From NCBI GenBank assembly GCA_005881295.1, contig VBHS01000251.1:1-5325 (forward strand): DNA of 5,325 bases, given 5' to 3'. A program made the position numbers and the translations under genes. The DNA comes from Chloroflexota bacterium. GTDB taxonomy: Bacteria > Chloroflexota > Ktedonobacteria > Ktedonobacterales > Ktedonobacteraceae. Positions 1 through 4,969 of the stretch are shown piece by piece. Position 1 is the first letter of the stretch. Each line of letters opens with the position of its first letter. The notes beneath the pieces are model-generated. The model searched no databases and was not told where the DNA came from. It worked only from the letters and a program-made list of their open reading frames with translations.

Positions 1-4
1 AAAC

Positions 5-1576
5 GTGGCCCTCAAAATTGCCATGATTGGCGCCGGTTCGATAGGTTTCACTCGTACCTTGATGCACGACATTGTAGCCGTGCCGGAACTGGCCGGCACG
101 ACGTTTGCCTTCACCGACATTTCAAGCCGCAACCTCGACATGGTTACGCAGCTCTGTCAACGTGACCTTGAAGCGAACAAGCTCCCGGCAAAGATTGTCG
201 CGACGGAGGATCGTCGCAAGGCCATTGCCGAGAGTGACTATGTTATCTCTACCATCCGCCAGGGGGGCTTAGAAGCATTTCAAACCGATATCGACATCCC
301 TTTGAAATATGGAGTTGATCAGTGCGTGGGAGATACAATCTGCGCGGGTGGAATCATGTATGCGCAGCGGACAATCCCCGCTTTGCTCGACTTTTGCAAA
401 GATATTCGCGAAGTTGCCAGGCCTGGAGCGCTCTTTCTCAATTATTCCAACCCGATGGCGATGAACACCTGGGCATGCAACAAGTATGGACAGGTAAAGA
501 CGATTGGGCTGTGTCATGGGGTGCAGGGAGCGCACTGGCAGATTACGCATTGCATCGAACACTGGGCCAGGGGTGAAGGGCTGATCGGGCCAGAAGAAAA
601 GTTGCATCGTCGCGAGGTTGATGTCGTGGCGGCCGGGATCAACCATCAAACCTGGTTCATCAAGGTCCAATGGCGCGGGATGAACATGATCCCGAAAATG
701 TTGGAGCTCTTCGAGAGCCATCCCGAGTACCGGCAGACGGAGAAGGTACGCATTGATGTGCTGCGCCGCTTTGGCTATTATAGTACGGAGTCCAATGGAC
801 ATTTGAGCGAGTATCTGCCGTGGTACCGCAAGCGCCCCGACGAGATTCCACAGTGGATCGACCTGTCCAGGTGGATCAATGGGGAAACCGGTGGCTACCT
901 GCGTGTCTGTACGGAAGGCCGGAACTGGTTCGAGTCGGACTTTCCTAACTGGCTGAAGGAAGAGCCACCTGTAATCGCACCAGACAAGCGCAGCGAAGAG
1001 CATGGCTCATACATCATTGAAGCCCTGGAGACCGGGCGGGTATATCGTGGGCACTTTAACGTGATCAACCAGAACCACATCACCAACCTGCCCAATGGCT
1101 GCGTGGTCGAAATCCCCGGGTACGTGGATAAGAACGGCATCAATATGCCGGTGGTGGGTGACCTGCCGTTGGCATGTGCAGCGACCTGTGCGGCGAGTGT
1201 ACGCGTGCAGGAGATGGGTATGGAGGCAGCAGTGCATGGCGATGTCACCTTGCTCAAGCAGGCCATGTTGCATGATCCCCTGGTGGGAGCGGTCTGCAAC
1301 CCGGAGGAGGTGTGGCAGATGACGGATGAGATGCTGGTGGCACAGGCCAGGTGGTTACCACAGTATGAAGATGAGATACCTGGAGCGAGGAAGCGGCTGG
1401 AAGAGGCCGTGCGCAATGGAACGCGAGTGAAGCTTTACGAGACACAGGGAGCCGCGCGACTTCCTACTATGACGGTCGAGGAGCTGGCACGCAACAGGGA
1501 TGAGGCTCGCGCCAATGCTTCTGCTGCTGATAAAGGGAAGATGGCGGCGGGTAGTACTTCGACAACCGGATCGTAG
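5..1576 (+). CDS. melA: Glycoside hydrolase family 4, alpha-galactosidase (MelA)-like; 5' end at window edge
   Basis: Probable cytoplasmic NAD(+)- and divalent-metal-dependent glycosidase that releases a sugar from an alpha-glycoside by the GH4 oxidation-elimination route. Visible motifs: an N-terminal Rossmann GAGSIGFT loop (9-16), VGDTICAGGI (108-117), LNYSNPMAMNTWA (145-157), the GH4 signature Cys170-His171-Gly172-Val173, and GINH (211-214). By family knowledge Cys170 and His214 would bind the metal. GYYSTES (257-263) holds the likely catalytic Tyr258, and NLPNGCVVEIP (361-371) opens the C-terminal GH4 domain. The layout follows E. coli MelA throughout, but 523 residues is longer than the usual 430-480, with a low-complexity Ala/Ser/Thr tail after about residue 490. 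The start used is GTG at 5. Only four bases precede it and the frame is open to the edge, so a start further upstream cannot be excluded. No sugar transporter is in view. GH4 membership is secure; substrate is not, since alpha-glucosidase, alpha-glucuronidase or alpha-galacturonidase remain possible. Confidence 0.9.
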   Translation: MALKIAMIGAGSIGFTRTLMHDIVAVPELAGTTFAFTDISSRNLDMVTQLCQRDLEANKLPAKIVATEDRRKAIAESDYVISTIRQGGLEAFQTDIDIPLKYGVDQCVGDTICAGGIMYAQRTIPALLDFCKDIREVARPGALFLNYSNPMAMNTWACNKYGQVKTIGLCHGVQGAHWQITHCIEHWARGEGLIGPEEKLHRREVDVVAAGINHQTWFIKVQWRGMNMIPKMLELFESHPEYRQTEKVRIDVLRRFGYYSTESNGHLSEYLPWYRKRPDEIPQWIDLSRWINGETGGYLRVCTEGRNWFESDFPNWLKEEPPVIAPDKRSEEHGSYIIEALETGRVYRGHFNVINQNHITNLPNGCVVEIPGYVDKNGINMPVVGDLPLACAATCAASVRVQEMGMEAAVHGDVTLLKQAMLHDPLVGAVCNPEEVWQMTDEMLVAQARWLPQYEDEIPGARKRLEEAVRNGTRVKLYETQGAARLPTMTVEELARNRDEARANASAADKGKMAAGSTSTTGS

Positions 1577-1632
1577 CTCCATGCACGAGACGGGGGCCTG
1601 ATATGTGGGGAGATGTCGACGGAGGAAGCGTA

Positions 1633-1661
1633 GGGACGGGGGTAGGGTTGTGCGGGGTGGG
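1633..1661 (+). other. Putative G-quadruplex motif
   Basis: Five G-tracts are packed together: 1633-1635, 1638-1642, 1645-1647, 1654-1657 and 1659-1661, separated by loops AC, TA, TTGTGC and T. This satisfies the usual rule of at least four runs of three or more G with loops of 1-7 bases. It lies about 57 bp downstream of the GH4 stop codon, on the strand of the GH4 transcript, so it could fold in the 3' untranslated RNA or in the DNA. Folding is inferred from the pattern only. Confidence 0.5.
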
Positions 1662-1718
1662 AACGCTTGCGTCGCCCGGCAGGAGGGGAACGCGTGCACC
1701 GGGGCAGGACGAGGGCGA

Positions 1719-1751
1719 TCATCAAGGCCCTACGGGTGTTGATGAGCTTTT
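1719..1751 (+). terminator. Hairpin with short T-run, possible terminator of the GH4 transcript
   Basis: TCATCAA (1719-1725) is perfectly complementary to TTGATGA (1739-1745). The 13-nt loop contains a further CCC/GGG pairing (1728-1730 with 1734-1736). The structure is followed shortly by TTTT (1748-1751). It could end transcription of the GH4 gene 140 nt upstream. Weaknesses are the AT-rich stem base, the short T-run and the long distance from the stop codon; it may simply belong to the dispersed repeats next to it. Confidence 0.3.
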
Positions 1752-1773
1752 CGTTAGATTGATGCCTATGAAG

Positions 1774-1807
1774 GCCGATAAATCGGCGGTGTGCGCGATA
1801 AATCGGC
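1774..1807. repeat. Two direct copies of CGATAAATCGGC, one inside a perfect hairpin
   Basis: The 12-mer CGATAAATCGGC occurs at 1776-1787 and again at 1796-1807, offset by 20 bp. The first copy sits inside a perfect 6-bp stem, GCCGAT (1774-1779) and ATCGGC (1782-1787), with an AA loop. The second copy keeps only the inner CGAT/ATCG pairing. The form fits a short palindromic dispersed repeat or a tandem protein-binding site. The position between two convergent gene ends argues for the former. Confidence 0.55.
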
Positions 1808-1838
1808 ACCTACTGGCGATTCATTTGTCAAAGTGCAT

Positions 1839-1909
1839 AATTGCGCCCCTACATTTCGCTTTGGGGCGCAATGAATTGCGCCCCTACATTTCATGAATTG
1901 CGCCCATAC
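1839..1909. repeat. Cluster of palindromic AATTGCGCCCC repeats
   Basis: The 19-mer AATTGCGCCCCTACATTTC occurs exactly at 1839-1857 and 1874-1892, and a degenerate third copy (AATTGCGCCCATAC) at 1896-1909. Between the first two lies an inverted copy, GGGGCGCAAT (1863-1872). It can pair with ATTGCGCCCC on its left (1840-1849, 13-nt loop) or on its right (1875-1884, GA loop), the latter giving a near-perfect 22-bp palindrome with two competing folds. The array ends 16 bp before the stop codon of the minus-strand gene, so it lies in that gene's 3' untranslated region. It resembles REP-like intergenic repeats; copy number in the genome is unknown. Confidence 0.8.
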
Positions 1910-1925
1910 GTTGCGTTGGGGGCGG

Positions 1926-2582
1926 CTAGAGGCCGTTCCAGTTGTAGGTGGTATCGGGAACGACGTGAGGGGTGTTGTAGGCCAACGTGATGAGCGTATG
2001 AGCTTGTAGCGGAATCTTGTGGAAGTCCCCGGTGTAGGGCTTGCCATTGACATAGGCCTGCCAGCCGGTCTGGTCCAGTTCTGAAGGATAGCCCACGCTG
2101 GGGAACTCGGTTGACCACTCATTTAAGAAGTTGCCGAGCACGAAGGAACTTTGGATAGGAGCTTCCATGTGGATGACACCGGAAGTGTCATGAGTATGAA
2201 GCCAGTAGAGACAAGACTGATCACTGGCAATGCCGATTTGAGCAGGAAGAGGCGATTGTTGCCCATTAATATACAGGGTGAGATGCGCGTGAATGTGAAA
2301 GGCGAGTTGCTCTTGCTGTTCACAATAGATATTGTCCACAGGAGGATATTGTGGGTTGACAATTGGTCTGGTCTGGGTCTGAGATTGGCCGTGCGTATTG
2401 TTATAAACGATAAAGCTAGTAAGGCCTACTGCAATGACCGCTACTGCCACTATCGTGCTGATGATGGTAATGCGACTTCTTTTCTGCCGGCGCTTGCGCT
2501 CTGCTTCGCGGCGAATTTGCTCTTCACGGCGCTCTTTACGCAAGTCCTGTTTCTTAGGTCGACGTGTGACTTGTTTGCTCAT
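1926..2582 (-). CDS. Membrane-anchored protein with histidine-rich extracytoplasmic domain, function unknown
   Basis: I do not recognise a characterised family. The 218 residues divide clearly. Residues 1-37 are a Lys/Arg/Glu-rich, probably helical cytoplasmic segment. Residues 38-60 form one hydrophobic helix, so the topology is N-in, C-out by the positive-inside rule. Residues 61-80 are a Gln/Thr/Pro-rich linker, and about 83-218 make a soluble domain. That domain holds HIHAHL (96-101), two cysteines (87 and 124) that could form a disulfide, WLHTHD (127-132), and GVIHMEAP (135-142), followed by FVLGNFLNEW (147-156) and YVNGK (177-181). The clustered His96, His98, His100, His129, His131, Asp132, His138 and Glu140 look like a metal site; this is inference. 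The ATG start is supported by GGTGG (minus strand, 2594-2590) with a 7-nt spacer. The gene starts 39 nt after the larE stop on the same strand, suggesting co-transcription. It is clearly a real gene; only the role is open. Confidence 0.85.
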   Translation of the reverse strand: MSKQVTRRPKKQDLRKERREEQIRREAERKRRQKRSRITIISTIVAVAVIAVGLTSFIVYNNTHGQSQTQTRPIVNPQYPPVDNIYCEQQEQLAFHIHAHLTLYINGQQSPLPAQIGIASDQSCLYWLHTHDTSGVIHMEAPIQSSFVLGNFLNEWSTEFPSVGYPSELDQTGWQAYVNGKPYTGDFHKIPLQAHTLITLAYNTPHVVPDTTYNWNGL

Positions 2583-2621
2583 TTAGAATCCACCAACTTT
2601 CAAATGGGATTGTCTCGTAGT

Positions 2622-3491
2622 TCAAGCTTTTTTCTTCTTAAAGAAGCCTTCGTTCATGCTGCCGCTGCGGAAGCCTAAAAGATCAAGAGTGACATATGTA
2701 TAGCCTATTTTGCGCAGGCCATCGGTTACAGTGCGGCTCATCTCTTCTTCGATCAGGCGAGGCATCTCGGCGCGTTCGACCTCGATGCGCGCGATTTTAT
2801 CGTGATGGCGCACGCGCAATTGATGAAAGCCGAGGTCATGCAGCAGCTTTTCCGCCTGATAGACCATTTGTAACGAGGCTACATCGACCTTTGTACCGTA
2901 AGCGATACGCGAGGAGAAACAGGCCATAGCCGGTTTATTCCATACAGGCACTCCCAGGAAACGGGCGACGGCGCGTATTTCAGCTTTCCCCATGCCGGCC
3001 TCCTTGAGAGGACCCCGTACGTGAAATTCGCGAGCGGCGCGCTGCCCTGGACGAAAATCTCCCTCGTCGTCTTTGTTGATACCATAGGCAATATAGCGAA
3101 GATTATGCTGCTTTGCAAGTGGTTCTAGCTCGGAAAAGAGTTCATTTTTACAGAAGTAGCAGCGGTTGAGGTCGTTAGATGTATAGCGCTCGTCTTGCAG
3201 TTCGTTTGTCTCAAGGGTGAGCAGCGGGATATCCATCTGGCGGGCAACGGCGATAGCCTCTGTTGTCTCCTCGGGAGCATAGGCGGGGGAAGAGGCGATG
3301 GCGCCGATGGCACGCGATCCGAGGACATCGTGTGCGACTTTGAGTAGCAGCGCGCTATCGACCCCACCCGAATAGGCTACCAACACCGATTCCATTTCAC
3401 GCAAAATGGCCTGAAGGCGTTCGTATTTGACCAGTGTTCCGGCATCTAATGCTTCTACACTGTTAGTATTGGTGGATGGGGTATTGGGCAT
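2622..3491 (-). CDS. larE: LarE-type ATP-dependent sulfurtransferase (nickel-pincer cofactor synthesis)
   Basis: A PP-loop ATP pyrophosphatase family enzyme. Characterised LarE adenylates the carboxylated pyridinium mononucleotide and delivers sulfur to it while building the nickel-pincer nucleotide of lactate racemase LarA. Visible in the 289-residue product: the PP-loop SGGVDS (41-46), RCYFCK with Cys111 and Cys114, YGINKDDEGDFRPG (136-149), NKPAMACFSSR with Cys191 in the position of the sulfur-donating cysteine, and a C-terminal part with GFHQLRVRHHD (221-231). Length is near the family's usual 270-280. I chose ATG at 3491 because AGGAG lies upstream (minus strand, 3508-3504, 12-nt spacer) and family proteins begin near here. 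An in-frame ATG at 3539 would add 16 residues but has no ribosome site. The product ends in a Lys-rich tail. No larA, larB or larC is in view, so the substrate could differ. It precedes the His-rich membrane protein gene and is divergent from the nucleotidyltransferase gene. Confidence 0.9.
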   Translation of the reverse strand: MPNTPSTNTNSVEALDAGTLVKYERLQAILREMESVLVAYSGGVDSALLLKVAHDVLGSRAIGAIASSPAYAPEETTEAIAVARQMDIPLLTLETNELQDERYTSNDLNRCYFCKNELFSELEPLAKQHNLRYIAYGINKDDEGDFRPGQRAAREFHVRGPLKEAGMGKAEIRAVARFLGVPVWNKPAMACFSSRIAYGTKVDVASLQMVYQAEKLLHDLGFHQLRVRHHDKIARIEVERAEMPRLIEEEMSRTVTDGLRKIGYTYVTLDLLGFRSGSMNEGFFKKKKA

Positions 3492-3503
3492 TGGACTTGT
3501 AAT

Positions 3504-3508
3504 CTCCT
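3504..3508 (-). promoter_or_regulatory. Ribosome binding site deciding the larE start
   Basis: On the minus strand these bases read AGGAG, 12 nt before ATG at 3491. The spacer is on the long side, but the alternative ATG at 3539 has no purine-rich site before it, which favours the shorter product. Confidence 0.5.
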
Positions 3509-3589
3509 GGCATTGGTGTACGATTATTAAGGACACCATGACATGTAGGTTTTCTGATGATTTTGTGGTGCGGGATGCACCTGGGTACT

Positions 3590-3595
3590 ATTATA
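3590..3595 (-). promoter_or_regulatory. Candidate -10 box for larE in the divergent gap
   Basis: The minus strand reads TATAAT exactly here, about 100 nt upstream of the larE start. No good -35 hexamer is seen at 16-18 bp; TCCATA is the nearest by spacing and is poor. The overlapping plus-strand TATTAT (3589-3594) could equally serve the divergent nucleotidyltransferase gene, so the same AT-rich patch may feed both directions. Confidence 0.35.
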
Positions 3596-3626
3596 TCATC
3601 ATGGAACAAGTCTATGGAACGATACG

Positions 3627-4304
3627 ATGAACGGTGATGGTACAACGGCGGCGATTATTTTAGCGGCGGGAAGTTCTAGCCGGATGGGGGGAGGGCGGCA
3701 TAAATTGTTGTTGCCGCTGGATGAGCGCCCGGTGCTGGCGCATGTGATTGATGCCGCGCTGGCTTCGCGGGCTCGTCCGGTTGTGGTTGTTCTGGGACAC
3801 CGCGCCGGCCAGGTGCGTGCCGAGGTGGCTGCTTACCTGGAGCAACCAGGTATTATTGTGGTTGAAAATCCCGATTATTTGCAGGGGATGAGTACTTCGA
3901 TGCGTGTGGGATTGGCGACATTGGTTGAGGGAACATCTCATGGAGTGGGACAACGGGAGCGGTCTCAAGCTGGTGTTGACAGCGCGCTCATTATGCTGGG
4001 TGATCAGCCATTGATTACGGCGCAGGTGATCGATGCGCTGATTAGCGCATGGGGGGCAAGCGGGAAACGGATCGTGGCCGCGCTGTATGGTGGGAAACGG
4101 GGAAACCCTACGCTTTTCGCGGCCAGCTTATTTGGTGAATTGATGGAGGTTACAGGCGACGAGGGAGGGCGGCGCGTATTGGAGCGGCATCGCGAGGAAG
4201 TGGAGTCCGTTGAATTGGGTGACGCGGCGGCAAGCTTTGACGTGGACACGTGGGAAGCGTATCAAGAGGTGGTTGAGATGTGGGGGAGGAAAAAGGAAGA
4301 GTAG
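3627..4304 (+). CDS. MocA/MobA-like nucleotidyltransferase (probable molybdenum cofactor cytidylyltransferase)
   Basis: A cytoplasmic NTP-transferase of the GT-A-like fold. The closest characterised role is transfer of CMP from CTP to molybdopterin, forming the cytosine dinucleotide cofactor used by xanthine or CO dehydrogenase-type enzymes. Visible in 225 residues: LAAGSSSRMGGGRHKLLLP (12-30, nucleotide-binding signature with Lys26), VVVLGHRA (53-60), VENPDYLQGMSTSMRVGL (79-96), LIMLGDQPLI (121-130, with metal-binding Asp126), GKRGNPTLF (156-164), GDEGGRRVL (177-185) and DVDTWEAY (205-212). This is the complete motif series in the usual order at full length, so the gene looks intact. Asn160 stands where this family often has His (RGHP). 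The ATG is preceded by a weak GGA (3616-3618). It is divergent from larE and convergent with tmk, ending 14 bp from the tmk stop. No molybdoenzyme is in view, so the nucleotide or acceptor could differ from MocA. Confidence 0.85.
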   Translation: MNGDGTTAAIILAAGSSSRMGGGRHKLLLPLDERPVLAHVIDAALASRARPVVVVLGHRAGQVRAEVAAYLEQPGIIVVENPDYLQGMSTSMRVGLATLVEGTSHGVGQRERSQAGVDSALIMLGDQPLITAQVIDALISAWGASGKRIVAALYGGKRGNPTLFAASLFGELMEVTGDEGGRRVLERHREEVESVELGDAAASFDVDTWEAYQEVVEMWGRKKEE

Positions 4305-4318
4305 AGAGTCGATTCAGG

Positions 4319-4969
4319 TCACATAGCTTCCAGTAAAGGTTCTACCAGGGCGATGATTTGTTCATGAAGCAGTTCGGGTGGGAGAGAGGCGTCGAGCACT
4401 TTGATGCGTTGGGGATGAATGCGGGCAAGGACGAGGAAGGCTTCACGCACACGCTGGTGAAATTGCTCTTCTTCGGCATCGAAACGGGTTTGTTGCTCGC
4501 GCAGTCCACTGGCGTCATTGGCGGTATCGGTGCGAGCGTGCACCAGAGCAGGGTCGAGGTCGAGCAGGATGGTCAAGTTGGGAATATAACCCTGGGTGGC
4601 GATCACTGAGAGGCGCGCGACAAGCTCTATGCCGACGCCGCGAGCATGGCCCTGATAGGCGATACTGGCGTCAATGCAGCGATCGGTGATGACCAGTTTT
4701 CCCGCTTCGAGCGCGGGTATGACGATGTGCGCGAAATGTTGCGCGCGATCGGCCTGGAAAAGGAAGGCCTCGGCAAGCGGGGTGATGGCCAGGTCGGGCC
4801 GGTTGAGCAAGAGGTGGCGTATCTCGACGCCGAGGGGGGTTCCCCCTGGTTCGCGCGTGCGTATGTAGGGTATGTCACGAGCTGCCAGCCACTGCTCGAG
4901 TAACTGCATTTGCGTTGTCTTCCCTGCTCCATCGAGTCCCTCGAAAGAGATCAATCGCCCTTTGCTCAC
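4319..4969 (-). CDS. tmk: Thymidylate kinase
   Basis: dTMP kinase (dTMP + ATP to dTDP + ADP), the essential last dedicated step towards dTTP. Visible in 216 residues: the P-loop FEGLDGAGKTTQ (9-20), REPGGTPLG (39-47, dTMP binding), FQADRAQH (71-78), the TDRCIDASIAYQG block (95-107), a LID-region segment LREQQTRFDAEEEQFHQRV (156-174) carrying Arg157 and Arg162, and a C-terminal helix. The P-loop has no arginine and the LID does, which matches the bacterial (E. coli-like, type II) class. Length is normal. The start is GTG at 4969, preceded by AAAGGA with an 8-nt spacer. It overlaps the stop codon of the upstream dCTP deaminase gene by 4 nt (GTGA), so the two are very likely co-transcribed and translationally coupled. 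The unusual point is Cys98 in the DR(Y/F/H) position. Confidence 0.96.
   Translation of the reverse strand: MSKGRLISFEGLDGAGKTTQMQLLEQWLAARDIPYIRTREPGGTPLGVEIRHLLLNRPDLAITPLAEAFLFQADRAQHFAHIVIPALEAGKLVITDRCIDASIAYQGHARGVGIELVARLSVIATQGYIPNLTILLDLDPALVHARTDTANDASGLREQQTRFDAEEEQFHQRVREAFLVLARIHPQRIKVLDASLPPELLHEQIIALVEPLLEAM

Larger units (their letters stand above)
1577..1925. other. Repeat-rich convergent intergenic region
   Basis: This 349-bp gap lies between the 3' ends of two convergent genes (the GH4 enzyme and the His-rich membrane protein). No convincing gene was found: the short open frames here lack recognisable motifs and have simple-sequence composition. The left half (about 1590-1720) is very G-rich on the plus strand. 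The right half (about 1719-1920) holds a hairpin, two copies of CGATAAATCGGC and a cluster of palindromic AATTGCGCCCC units, each listed separately. The octamer GGGAACGC also occurs twice, at 1659-1666 and 1686-1693. Stem-forming repeats between convergent genes commonly serve as bidirectional transcription ends or are REP-like dispersed repeats; which applies here cannot be told from this window. Confidence 0.7.

Noticed and set aside
895..1416. Long minus-strand open frame opposite the GH4 gene
   Set aside because: It has no recognisable motif, its Ser/Thr/Cys-rich composition is typical of an antisense shadow, and the plus strand carries well-conserved GH4 motifs over the same span.
1435..1896. 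Open frames of about 100-124 codons on both strands in the GH4 tail and intergenic block
   Set aside because: They read through G-rich sequence and palindromic repeats and give low-complexity Arg/Pro/Ser products without motifs.
1839..1909. CRISPR-like array from the three AATTGCGCCCC copies
   Set aside because: The gaps between copies are 16 and 3 bp, one interposed unit is inverted, the third copy is degenerate, and there is no cas gene. It is a palindromic intergenic repeat.
2620..2640. A-rich run (AAAAAAG on the minus strand) at the end of larE as a programmed frameshift site
   Set aside because: The heptamer is not in the X XXY YYZ phase needed for -1 slippage, and the normal stop follows at once after a complete LarE domain.
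2151..2678. Plus-strand open frame of 175 codons opposite the His-rich gene
   Set aside because: It runs antisense across the end of larE and most of the His-rich gene, whose minus-strand products have coherent domain structure; no motif or ribosome site was seen for it.
3492..3539. larE starting at the upstream ATG (3539)
   Set aside because: The 16 added residues have no family counterpart and no ribosome binding site precedes that ATG, whereas AGGAG precedes the ATG at 3491.
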